From Mucilaginibacter lappiensis (GTDB taxonomy: Bacteria > Bacteroidota > Bacteroidia > Sphingobacteriales > Sphingobacteriaceae): 64,000 nucleotides of DNA. Of the stretch, positions 25,961 to 34,672 are shown one piece after another. The notes below the pieces were generated by a model. That model saw only the letters and a program-made list of their open reading frames with translations. It had not been told where the DNA came from and did no database searches. Where the stretch lies: assembly GCF_900155965.1 (NCBI RefSeq), contig NZ_FTMG01000012.1, positions 1 to 64,000 on the forward strand, given 5' to 3'. Both the position numbers and the translations under genes were made by a program. Within the stretch, counting starts at the first letter, position 1. The number at the start of each line of letters is the position of its first letter.

Positions 25961-27886
25961 ATGAAAAAATACACATATATCATATTTGCTGTTTTGTTTT
26001 GCTGGGTATCGGCATGCAAAAAGCTCGATACACCACCACCAAGCATTGTTCAAGACGCTGACATTTTCTCGAATAGTGCCGGTATACAAGCCTATATGGC
26101 CCGCATGTATGCCGAACTGCCCATTGAGGATTTCAGATATTCGCCGGCACGGGGTTTAAACTTTTTCTGGATCATCAGTCCGTTCAGTGCCGTGAGCGGC
26201 GAGGCTTTGAGCCGCGACCAAAATGGCGCCATGCAGGAGAACCTAACTTTTGATAGCAGACCTACTACCTGGTCGCTTTGTTATACACTTATTAGGGATG
26301 CCAACTATTTTTCGGAAACGCTGCCTAAATACGCGTCGAACTATACACCCGCACAAATCAGTGCCTGGCTGGGTGAAGCCCGGTTTTTGCGCGCTGCCAC
26401 TTACTTTGCACTGGTAAAACGCTACGGCGGTGTACCCATTGTTGATAAAGTGTTGCAATATCCGCAGCAGAGTATCGACGAATTAAAAATTCCACGATCA
26501 TCAGAAGAAAAAGTTTATGATTTTATCTCGACTGATCTGGATTACGCTTATACCAATATGGGCGAGAGCAACCAGGTAGGCCGGGCCAATAAATACGTAG
26601 CTGCCGGTTTTAAATCACGTGCTATGTTGTACGCAGGCTCCATCGCCAAATACAATAACATTAACCTTACCGATGGTGGCGGCAACAGGCTTTGCGGTAT
26701 ACCGGCTGCTAAAGCGGTTACTTATTTTAAAGCCGCTTATGATGCCGCTGTATTGCTGGATGGTAAATACAGTTTGTATAAAAAAGCATGGGCAGCCGGC
26801 GATAAAAACGCGCAGTATCAGAATTATGTGAACCTATTTTTTGATGCCACCAGTCCGGAGAATGTGTTTGTGCGCCAATATCACTACCCCGAATCGGTGC
26901 ATGGATATGATGCTTATAATGTACCACGCCAACTGATGGGCGCAAACGGATATTCTTCTGAAATTAATCCTACGCTAAATTTTGTGGAGATGTTTGATGG
27001 CATCCCTAAAAATGCCGATGGTACTATTAAAACCACAACCGGTGGTAAATATGACCTGTACACCAATACCATGGATCTGTTTGCCAATGCCGAACCAAGG
27101 CTGCGGGCGACAGTTATTTTACCTGGCGATGCGTTTAAAGGGGTGAACATTGAGATACGCCGTGGTATTTACACCGGCAGTTCAGCAGGCGGTATCAGTC
27201 CGCTTTTACCAGCCGGTTCAACTGCGCATTACCCTACAGATCATATCATACAATCGGCAAATGCCAACCAAACTCCCTACACTCTACCTAATGGAACAAC
27301 CATGAACCCAGCCGGTTTAAGCGGTTATTTTACCGGCGACGGAACCTGCTCGGTATCAGGCTTCTCTATCCGCAAAAACCTGGTGCCTGATAAGCCAACA
27401 TCCGAAGTGCTGGAAAACCGGTCTGACCAAACCTGGCTGGAGATGCGTTATGCCGAAGTACTGTTAAACCGCGCTGAAGCGGCAGTGGAGCTGAATGCTT
27501 TAGGGCAAAACGACAAAAGCTACTTGCAGGATGCGTTTACCGCCATTAACCAGATCCGCGATAGGGCAGGCGCCAACCTACTGCTGAGCCCGGCTGACTT
27601 GGGCGATATTAATGTGGTACGCACTGAGCGGAAAAAAGAGCTGGGCTTTGAAAACAAAACCTGGTGGGATCTGCGTCGCTGGAGGGTGATAGATAAGGAA
27701 CAGAACAGTACCATTTACCGTACCCTGATGCCGTTTTACTCGGCTAACGACGGTAAGTACTTTTTCGATGCCCGTTTAGATGAGCGCAACAGCCGCTATA
27801 CTTTTGATGTGCGCTGGTACTATGAGCAAATTCCGCAAGGCGAGATACAGAAGAGTCAGAATTTAATTCAAAATCCGGGTTATTAA
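25961..27886 (+). CDS. SusD/RagB family surface glycan-binding lipoprotein
   Basis: This 641-residue protein has a lipoprotein signal with Cys 19 (FCWVSAC) followed by the SusD N-terminal pattern. The TPR-bearing family features include AQISAWLGEARFLRAATYF, YGGVPIV and, late, the WLEMRYAEVLLNRAEAAVEL and RDRAGA motifs with ERKKELGFENKTWWDLRRW. It forms the lid over the SusC barrel and binds the target oligosaccharide. Length is at the upper end for the family. Confidence 0.95.
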   Translation: MKKYTYIIFAVLFCWVSACKKLDTPPPSIVQDADIFSNSAGIQAYMARMYAELPIEDFRYSPARGLNFFWIISPFSAVSGEALSRDQNGAMQENLTFDSRPTTWSLCYTLIRDANYFSETLPKYASNYTPAQISAWLGEARFLRAATYFALVKRYGGVPIVDKVLQYPQQSIDELKIPRSSEEKVYDFISTDLDYAYTNMGESNQVGRANKYVAAGFKSRAMLYAGSIAKYNNINLTDGGGNRLCGIPAAKAVTYFKAAYDAAVLLDGKYSLYKKAWAAGDKNAQYQNYVNLFFDATSPENVFVRQYHYPESVHGYDAYNVPRQLMGANGYSSEINPTLNFVEMFDGIPKNADGTIKTTTGGKYDLYTNTMDLFANAEPRLRATVILPGDAFKGVNIEIRRGIYTGSSAGGISPLLPAGSTAHYPTDHIIQSANANQTPYTLPNGTTMNPAGLSGYFTGDGTCSVSGFSIRKNLVPDKPTSEVLENRSDQTWLEMRYAEVLLNRAEAAVELNALGQNDKSYLQDAFTAINQIRDRAGANLLLSPADLGDINVVRTERKKELGFENKTWWDLRRWRVIDKEQNSTIYRTLMPFYSANDGKYFFDARLDERNSRYTFDVRWYYEQIPQGEIQKSQNLIQNPGY

Positions 27887-27976
27887 TTTTAAGAGAGATG
27901 ACCATCATGAGCTGCCGCTAAAAACAAAACGAATAGCTCATGATAGCTTCATTACCATTAAAAACAAATTATTCCA

Positions 27977-28726
27977 ATGAAAACTATATTTTATAGCATA
28001 GCATTAAGTGTACTGGTTGCCGCAGGCAGCTCATGCAGCAAGGTTGATAATTATGCCGCACCCGATGTAACTTTAAAAGGTGTGGTGACTGATGCCGCTA
28101 CCGGTAAAAGTGTACAAACCGAGCAGGGCTCGGGCACCAGGATCAAATTATTGGAGATAAGCTGGAGTAGTAATCCTACACCTTTTTATATATCCTCGTT
28201 TCAGGATGGTACTTATACTAATACCAAACTGTTTGCTGGTAAAAATGTGATTTCGGCCGAAGGACCTTTTGTGCCGATGGTACAGGTGGATAATAACGGC
28301 AAAATCATTGTAGATAAAAGCCGGACAGTTGACGTGAAAGGGGTAACTACGGTTAACTTTTCGGTTGATCCATTTTTGAGGATCGATTGGGTTGGCGACC
28401 CGGTTCTGAACGCAGATGGCACCATAACCACCAGCTTTAAAATTACCCGTGGCACCAGCGATCCCAACTTTCAGCAGGATGTAAGCGACGTGGCCGTGTT
28501 TGTTAACTCAAACAAATATGTGGGTAATAATAATTATGATAACCGTTATACACCAACACTTAGCGGATCGAATGCCAGCAGTTCGGTAGGGAAAACGGTT
28601 AGTTTAACTACCATTGGTGGCCCCTTACCGGGCAAACGCGAATACTTTATCAGGGTAGCCGCCAGGATAGCCTATGGCTTAAATTATTATAATTATACCG
28701 ACGTTAAAGTAGTAACCGTTCCTTAA
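27977..28726 (+). CDS. DUF3823 family lipoprotein
   Basis: This 249-residue protein has a lipoprotein signal (VAAGSSC, Cys 20) and the DUF3823 organisation: an N-terminal prealbumin-like domain starting TLKGVVTDAATGKSV, with SSFQDGTYTNTKLFAGKN, and a second beta domain with VDPFLRIDWVGDPVLN. DUF3823 proteins are surface lipoproteins encoded next to SusC/SusD pairs and probably bind glycan. It follows susD by 90 nt. A strong hairpin follows its stop. Confidence 0.88.
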   Translation: MKTIFYSIALSVLVAAGSSCSKVDNYAAPDVTLKGVVTDAATGKSVQTEQGSGTRIKLLEISWSSNPTPFYISSFQDGTYTNTKLFAGKNVISAEGPFVPMVQVDNNGKIIVDKSRTVDVKGVTTVNFSVDPFLRIDWVGDPVLNADGTITTSFKITRGTSDPNFQQDVSDVAVFVNSNKYVGNNNYDNRYTPTLSGSNASSSVGKTVSLTTIGGPLPGKREYFIRVAARIAYGLNYYNYTDVKVVTVP

Positions 28727-28744
28727 ATTTTATCATATAGTGAA

Positions 28745-28775
28745 GCAGAAGGACATCAGTCCTTCTGCCTATTTT
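28745..28775 (+). terminator. Hairpin between the DUF3823 gene and the next PUL gene
   Basis: GCAGAAGGAC (28745-28754) and GTCCTTCTGC (28759-28768) form a perfect 10-bp stem with an ATCA loop, followed by CTATTTT. It lies within an otherwise collinear gene set, so it may act as a partial terminator separating binding and transport genes from the enzyme genes. Confidence 0.75.
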
Positions 28776-28795
28776 AGTAGTACAAATTATATCTA

Positions 28796-30961
28796 ATGAA
28801 AAATATTCTATTTTCCTGTTGCCTTGTAGCATGGTCATTTGCGGGTTATGCGCAAAAACTGCCGGAGAAAACGGCCTTCCAGACCAGCAGTCCCTGGATT
28901 CCTGAGATCGACGTACGGTCAGACATTGCCATTGTTTATGGCGCTAATGATCGTCCGGGTTTAACCTTTGAACAGCGGGTACAATCATGGCGCGACCACG
29001 GTTACCAGGTAAATTTTATGACCGGCATAGCCTGGGGCGACTATAAAGATTATTTTTTAGGAAAATGGGATGGCAAAAACCACCTGGGTGTAGGCCAGGT
29101 AACTATGAAAGGTGATACCATCTTCCACGGCCACAATATGCCTTATATAGTGCCCGATGCTTCGTTTATAGAGTACATGAAAACCGCGGTGGTAAAAAAA
29201 GTGATCAACGCGGGTATCACTACCCTGTTTTTAGAAGAACCAGAGTTTTGGGCGCGTGCGGGTTACAGCGCGGGTTTTAAAGAGCAATGGCAAAAATATT
29301 ATGGCTTCCCCTGGAAACCGCAGGATGCTTCGGCCGAGAATACTTACTTGTCTAGCAAATTAAAATATCACCTGTATTTTGAAACCATAAAAGAAGTATC
29401 CAACTACGCTAAGGCTTATGGCAAAAGCAAGGGATTGAATATTAAAGTATTTATAGCTACACACTCGCTGGTGAATTATTCGTCGTGGCAAATTGTGAGT
29501 CCGGAAGCCAGCCTGGCTTCGCTGCCGGGTATTGATGGCTACATTGCGCAGGTATGGACAGGGACTGCACGCGAACCTACATTTTTTAATGGTCAGCGTA
29601 AAGAGCGGGTGTTCGAGAATGCTTTCCTGGAGTATGGTTCGGTAGTTTCTATGACCGCGCCAACCGGTCGTAAAGTATTTTTCCTGACCGACCCGATTGA
29701 AGACTGGCCGCGCGACTGGAGCGATTACAAACGCAATTACCAGGCTACCTTCACCGCCAAACTATTATATCCCATGGTTGCCGATTATGAGGTGATGCCA
29801 TGGCCCGAACGTATCTACACCCATCCATACAAAGTAGCTGGTACTGATCAAAAGACGCTTATTCCGCAGTTTTATTCTACCCAGATGCAGATCATGGTGA
29901 ACGCCTTGAACAGTATGCCGGTATCCGCCAACAAAGTATCGGGTGTAAACGGTATTGGAGTGTTGATGAGTAATACGCTGATGTTTCAGCGTTTCCCAAC
30001 GCATAATGGTTTTGAAGATCCACAGTTCTCTAATTTTTACGGGCAAACCCTGCCTTTACTAAAACGTGGCGTACCGGTACAAACCGTGCACATGGAAAAC
30101 CTGGAGTACCCGGCATCGCTAAAAAATATTAAAGTATTAGTGATGAGTTATTCCAACATGAAACCGGTATCGGCAGCAGTGCATACTTATCTGGCTAACT
30201 GGGTAAGGCAAGGTGGTGTTTTAATTTATTGCGGCAGGGATGATGATCCATATCAAACAGTAATGGAGTGGTGGGATACCAAGGGTAACAAATTTACCGC
30301 GCCATCGCAGCATTTGTTTAAGCTGCTCAACATTAATCCAACGGGTGATGATCAGCAATTTAGGGTCGGCAAAGGCGCAGTTTACGTATTAAGGCAGAAT
30401 CCTAAAGAGTATGTGCTGGAAGCCGGGAAAGATGATAACTACATTAGCACCGTAAAACAAGCCTATGAGGAAAAAGCCAAAGCAGGCGAGCTCACCTTTA
30501 AAAACAGTCTGTACCTGGAACGCGGCCCTTATGATGTGGTATCCGTAATGGACGAAAACCCCGACAGCAAACCCTACACTATCAAAGGCCCAGTGATCGA
30601 TCTGTTTGATCCGCAATTGCCGGTGTTGAATGAGAAAGTAGTGAACCCGGGCGAGCAATCCTTATTATATGTGGTGAACCGAGTACCTAACAAAAAACTA
30701 CCACAGGTGCTGGCATCGGCATCAAGAATTTATGACGAAAACAGGCAGGATAACGATTATTCTTTTGTAGCCAAAAGCCCGGCAAAAACATTAAACAGTG
30801 TACGTGTGCTGTTACCCGCGCAACCCAAAGAAACCAAGGTGACCGATAGCACAGGCCAGAATATCAGCGATGTGAAAACATCCTGGGATGCATCGTCAAA
30901 CACTCTTTACCTGGGTTTTGGCAATAGTCCGGATGGTATTAAGGTTGATTTGAAATGGTAG
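28796..30961 (+). CDS. Secreted protein of unrecognised family, GH42-like layout
   Basis: This 721-residue exported protein has a signal peptide (1-19, ending AGYAQ). I do not recognise its family. Residues about 30-340 look like a TIM barrel, with GITTLFLEEPEFWARAG placing acidic residues at the end of a strand, plus IKVFIATHS and IDGYIAQVWTGTA. Residues about 370-510 look like a Rossmann/amidotransferase-like domain (VSGVNGIGVLMSNT ... IKVLVMSYSNMKP ... VRQGGVLIYCG), as in the trimerisation domain of GH42 enzymes. A beta-rich tail follows. Context (SusC/D, GH92) makes a glycoside hydrolase likely, but no catalytic residues can be assigned with confidence. Confidence 0.5.
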   Translation: MKNILFSCCLVAWSFAGYAQKLPEKTAFQTSSPWIPEIDVRSDIAIVYGANDRPGLTFEQRVQSWRDHGYQVNFMTGIAWGDYKDYFLGKWDGKNHLGVGQVTMKGDTIFHGHNMPYIVPDASFIEYMKTAVVKKVINAGITTLFLEEPEFWARAGYSAGFKEQWQKYYGFPWKPQDASAENTYLSSKLKYHLYFETIKEVSNYAKAYGKSKGLNIKVFIATHSLVNYSSWQIVSPEASLASLPGIDGYIAQVWTGTAREPTFFNGQRKERVFENAFLEYGSVVSMTAPTGRKVFFLTDPIEDWPRDWSDYKRNYQATFTAKLLYPMVADYEVMPWPERIYTHPYKVAGTDQKTLIPQFYSTQMQIMVNALNSMPVSANKVSGVNGIGVLMSNTLMFQRFPTHNGFEDPQFSNFYGQTLPLLKRGVPVQTVHMENLEYPASLKNIKVLVMSYSNMKPVSAAVHTYLANWVRQGGVLIYCGRDDDPYQTVMEWWDTKGNKFTAPSQHLFKLLNINPTGDDQQFRVGKGAVYVLRQNPKEYVLEAGKDDNYISTVKQAYEEKAKAGELTFKNSLYLERGPYDVVSVMDENPDSKPYTIKGPVIDLFDPQLPVLNEKVVNPGEQSLLYVVNRVPNKKLPQVLASASRIYDENRQDNDYSFVAKSPAKTLNSVRVLLPAQPKETKVTDSTGQNISDVKTSWDASSNTLYLGFGNSPDGIKVDLKW

Positions 30962-31004
30962 AGAAGAAATTAACCAATTATCTATTAACCAAAATTAACC
31001 ACCT

Positions 31005-32024
31005 ATGAAAACACACACCATGATGATTAAAAGCATGCTCGTGCTGCTGATATTGGCTTCCTGCCAAAAGAACAACAATACCGCGGCCAACAAACAAAAA
31101 GACAGCGTACAGAAAGTAGCCGCGGCCCCGCCATCTGATGCACCAAGAGCCGCCCTGCGCAGCATTATTGAAAACGTAACCACCGCCGACGGTAAAATTT
31201 ACAACGCTACCGACAACACCGGCAAAACCATGGATTGCCTCAAGATCATTGCCAACCCATCGGGCGGGTACATAGGTGTGTACCATACCATGATCAACGG
31301 CACATTCAAAACTAATGTGGCTTCATCAACCGATCTGCTGCACTGGACCTGGATCCGCGAACTGGCAGGCAGCAACACCGGTGGGGCATCACAACCTACC
31401 ATTGCCGCTACTTCAACCGGCGGTTTTGTAATGGTTTGGGAACAAGAACCTAACAACCACTTAAAATTCAGCTATTTTAACAGCTGGACCGATCTGCAGA
31501 ACGGTGCCGTGGCTAAAACCTTTGAGGCTCCGCATACTTTATCAACCTGTGCAGAGGGTACGCCGAATATTTATTCGGCCAGCAGTACTTCTGTTGATGT
31601 GGGTTTTCATTACTGGTCCAATTGCGATGTTGATCGCCAGGCACGCGGTACTACCACCTGGTCGAGCTGGAATGCCAGTGCGCAACCGCAAATTGATAAT
31701 GCCATTTTATATTGGGGTGTTAAGGGTAATATCGGCGACCGGGACGGCTACCTGAGTTTTCAGAATTTTAACTTTGGTTTAATTGAAGGCCAGGGTACTA
31801 AAGGGGATTTCGGTACCTGGCGCTGTTACCTGTATGACTACCAAACAGGTAATGCCGATAAGCTGAACATCCATACCGATGGCGGTAGCCAGGCATTTGC
31901 AAACCCAACTATTACAGCCTTAACAGTTGGTGGTAAAGCGGCATTGGTCATCACCCAATTTATCCCTTCACAGCTATCTGCAAGCGGGGAAGCCGGAGAA
32001 TTGATCTATTATAAAAAACTATAA
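31005..32024 (+). CDS. Lipoprotein with probable five-bladed beta-propeller
   Basis: This 339-residue protein has a lipoprotein signal (LLILASC; several in-frame Met near the start, so the exact start is uncertain). After a Lys/Ala-rich linker, the body is beta-rich with repeated blade-like phrases: YIGVYHTMINGTF, SSTDLLHWTWIREL, GASQPTIAATSTGGFVMVWE and TAEGTPNI-like turns. The S.DL.HW pattern is common in GH43/GH117-type propellers and sialidase-like proteins. Acidic catalytic residues cannot be placed. It lies 44 nt after the preceding PUL gene, and a strong terminator follows. Confidence 0.5.
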   Translation: MKTHTMMIKSMLVLLILASCQKNNNTAANKQKDSVQKVAAAPPSDAPRAALRSIIENVTTADGKIYNATDNTGKTMDCLKIIANPSGGYIGVYHTMINGTFKTNVASSTDLLHWTWIRELAGSNTGGASQPTIAATSTGGFVMVWEQEPNNHLKFSYFNSWTDLQNGAVAKTFEAPHTLSTCAEGTPNIYSASSTSVDVGFHYWSNCDVDRQARGTTTWSSWNASAQPQIDNAILYWGVKGNIGDRDGYLSFQNFNFGLIEGQGTKGDFGTWRCYLYDYQTGNADKLNIHTDGGSQAFANPTITALTVGGKAALVITQFIPSQLSASGEAGELIYYKKL

Positions 32025-32053
32025 GTCAGTAGTGTTTAATAGTTTGTAATCAA

Positions 32054-32093
32054 ATTTTATACAGTACTTGTTTTGGCGGGTACTGTATAAAAT
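32054..32093 (+). terminator. Terminator after the propeller lipoprotein gene
   Basis: ATTTTATACAGTAC (32054-32067) and GTACTGTATAAAAT (32080-32093) form a perfect 14-bp stem followed by CTTTT. It ends the transcript before the GH92 gene, which therefore probably has its own promoter. Confidence 0.85.
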
Positions 32094-32236
32094 CTTTTAC
32101 CGGGGTTAACACATGGTATATAAGCTTCTAAACCTTATCAAAAAATATCACCGTATCACAATAAAGTATTGAATTCTGCCGTATATTGCATAGCTTGATT
32201 AAACGATTTAGCAGAAGCCCCCTCTAAAAATTAATA

Positions 32237-34516
32237 ATGAAAAAATTATTCCTTTTGGCGTTTGCCCTTTTACCAATAGCAACTATTGCACAGCAAACCA
32301 CTCCACCTGTTACTCCTGTTGATTATATTAACCCTTTAATGGGGACGGCATCCAAGCCTTCGCTTTCAAACGGTAACACCTATCCATCTATCGCAGTGCC
32401 CTGGGGCATGAATTTCTGGACACCACAATCCGGTAAAATGGGCGACGGCTGGCAATACACCTACGATGCCGATAAAATACGGGGTTTTAAACAAACCCAT
32501 CAACCATCGCCATGGATGAATGACTATGGTATGTTTTCCATCCTCCCCGAAACCGGTAAACTTAAACTGAACGAAGAGCAGCGTGCCAGCTGGTTTTCGC
32601 ACAAAGCCGAGATTGCCAAACCCTATTATTATAGTGTATACCTGGCCGACTATGACGTAACTACCGAACTTACACCAACAGAACGCGCTGCCAATTTCAG
32701 GTTCACCTTCCCCAAAAGCGACAGTTCACACATCGTAATAGATGCCTTTGATAAAGGTTCATACGTGAAAATTATCCCCGGCGAACAAAAGATCATCGGC
32801 TATAGCACTAAAAACAGCGGTGCCGTGCCTGCCAATTTTAAAAACTACTTTGTTATTTATATAGATAAACCTTTTGAGCTGGCTTCAACCTGGCACAACT
32901 GGCAAACAGATGGCTCGCTGGAGTATACCGGCGATCATGCGGGTGCGGTTATCAGCTTTAAAACCAAAAAAGGCGAACAGGTACACCTGCGCGTAGCATC
33001 ATCCTATATCAGCACCGAACAGGCCGAATTGAACCTGAAACGCGAACTGGGCATCGATAGTTTTGATGTTACCTGCCAAAAAGCAAAAGCTGTATGGAAC
33101 AAAACCTTGAGTCGTTTAACACCAGAAGGCGGTACTATCGACCAAACCCGTACTTTTTATTCCAGTCTTTACCGCATGCTTTTCTTTCCTAACCGCATGT
33201 ATGAAGTTGACGCTAAAGGGCAAACCGTGCATTACAGTCCTATCAACGGTAAGGTATTGCCGGGCTACTATTTCGCGGGTACGGGTTTTTGGGATACTTT
33301 CAGGGCACTATACCCATTCCTCAACCTGGTTTATCCATCTATAAATAAAGAAATGCAGGAAGGCCTGGTTAATTCCTATAAAGAAGGGGGCTGGCTGCCC
33401 GAGTGGTCGAGCCCGGGATATGCCGATTGTATGATCGGTAACAACTCCGCATCGGTAGTCGCCGAAGCTTATTTGAAAGGTCTGCGCGGATATGATATCA
33501 ATTCACTGTATGAAGCATTAAAACATGGCGCCAATAACGAAGGTCCGAATGCAACCGGTCGTCGGGGAGTAGAGTATTACAACAGCCTAGGTTATGTACC
33601 TTATGATGTAAAGATTAACGAAAACGCCGCCCGCACACTTGAGTACGCCTATGACGATTTTGCTATATATAAATTAGGCAAAGCCCTGGGTAAGCCAGCG
33701 TCTGAAACCGATATTTATAAAAAACGCAGCCAAAACTATCGCAATCTGTTTGATCCTTCAACCAAACTGATGCGTGGTAAAAATAAAGATGGTTCGTTCC
33801 AAACACCATTCAATCCTTTCAAATGGGGCGATGCCTTTACAGAGGGCAACAGCTGGCATTATACCTGGGGCGTTTTTCATGATATACAAGGCCTGATTAA
33901 CCTGGTAGGCGGTAAACCGCAGTTTGTGGCCAAGCTGGATTCTGTATTTACGCTGCCACCTGTTTTTGACGACAGTTATTATGGTGGAGTAATCCACGAA
34001 ATCCGCGAAATGCAGATAGCCGATATGGGCCAGTATGCGCATGGCAACCAGCCTATACAGCACATGATATACCTGTACAATTATGCCGGCGAGCCCTGGA
34101 AAACCCAATACTGGGCTCGCGAAACCATGAACAAATTGTACAAAGCTACCCCGGATGGCTACTGCGGCGATGAGGATAACGGACAAACATCGGCCTGGTA
34201 CGTGTTTTCGGCCATGGGCTTTTACCCGGTAACCCCAGCCAGCGATCAGTATGTTTTAGGCGCGCCGCTATTTAAAAAGTTTACCCTAAAGCTGGAGAAT
34301 GGTAAAACCATAACCATCAATGCGCCCAAAAACAATGCTGATAATAAATATGTAAACAGCTTAACCGTAAACGGCAAACCATATGATTTTAACTGGCTAA
34401 GTCACAAAGCTTTACTAAACGGAGCCGAACTGAACTTTGATATGTCTGCCACACCTAATAAACAACGCGGTATTAAAGCCGATGATGTACCTTACTCTAT
34501 GTCGAACGAGAAGTAA
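32237..34516 (+). CDS. GH92 family alpha-mannosidase
   Basis: This 759-residue protein has a signal peptide (1-18, ending ATIAQ) and a full GH92 sequence. The N-terminal beta-sandwich begins VDYINPLMGTASKPSLSNGN, and the (alpha/alpha)6 domain holds YFAGTGFWDTFRALYP, GVIHEIREM (candidate acid Glu near residue 588) and GYCGDEDNGQTSAWYVFSA with the acidic residues used as base. GH92 enzymes are calcium-dependent exo-alpha-mannosidases (1,2-, 1,3-, 1,4- or 1,6-linked). This is the best guide to the locus substrate: an alpha-mannan or mannose-rich N-glycan. Linkage cannot be predicted. Confidence 0.95.
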   Translation: MKKLFLLAFALLPIATIAQQTTPPVTPVDYINPLMGTASKPSLSNGNTYPSIAVPWGMNFWTPQSGKMGDGWQYTYDADKIRGFKQTHQPSPWMNDYGMFSILPETGKLKLNEEQRASWFSHKAEIAKPYYYSVYLADYDVTTELTPTERAANFRFTFPKSDSSHIVIDAFDKGSYVKIIPGEQKIIGYSTKNSGAVPANFKNYFVIYIDKPFELASTWHNWQTDGSLEYTGDHAGAVISFKTKKGEQVHLRVASSYISTEQAELNLKRELGIDSFDVTCQKAKAVWNKTLSRLTPEGGTIDQTRTFYSSLYRMLFFPNRMYEVDAKGQTVHYSPINGKVLPGYYFAGTGFWDTFRALYPFLNLVYPSINKEMQEGLVNSYKEGGWLPEWSSPGYADCMIGNNSASVVAEAYLKGLRGYDINSLYEALKHGANNEGPNATGRRGVEYYNSLGYVPYDVKINENAARTLEYAYDDFAIYKLGKALGKPASETDIYKKRSQNYRNLFDPSTKLMRGKNKDGSFQTPFNPFKWGDAFTEGNSWHYTWGVFHDIQGLINLVGGKPQFVAKLDSVFTLPPVFDDSYYGGVIHEIREMQIADMGQYAHGNQPIQHMIYLYNYAGEPWKTQYWARETMNKLYKATPDGYCGDEDNGQTSAWYVFSAMGFYPVTPASDQYVLGAPLFKKFTLKLENGKTITINAPKNNADNKYVNSLTVNGKPYDFNWLSHKALLNGAELNFDMSATPNKQRGIKADDVPYSMSNEK

Positions 34517-34530
34517 TAAGTACATCAATT

Positions 34531-34612
34531 TGTCATCCTGAACGGAGTGAAGGATCTATTAGGCGATCTGTATATAGAAAAAGATCCTTCGCTATCACTC
34601 AGGATGACAACT
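34531..34612. repeat. REP-like imperfect palindrome
   Basis: GTCATCCTGAACGGAGTGAA (from about 34532) and its imperfect reverse complement ending CACTCAGGATGAC (to about 34611) flank AAGGATCT/AGATCCTT. The stretch can fold into one long hairpin between the convergent GH92 and permease genes and could terminate both. A related fragment is at 22460-22490. Confidence 0.6.
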
Positions 34613-34672
34613 TTTCTAAGTAATCCCTTCTTTCCGCCACAGGCGAAGCCAGGGTGAGTCGCTGCCAACTCC

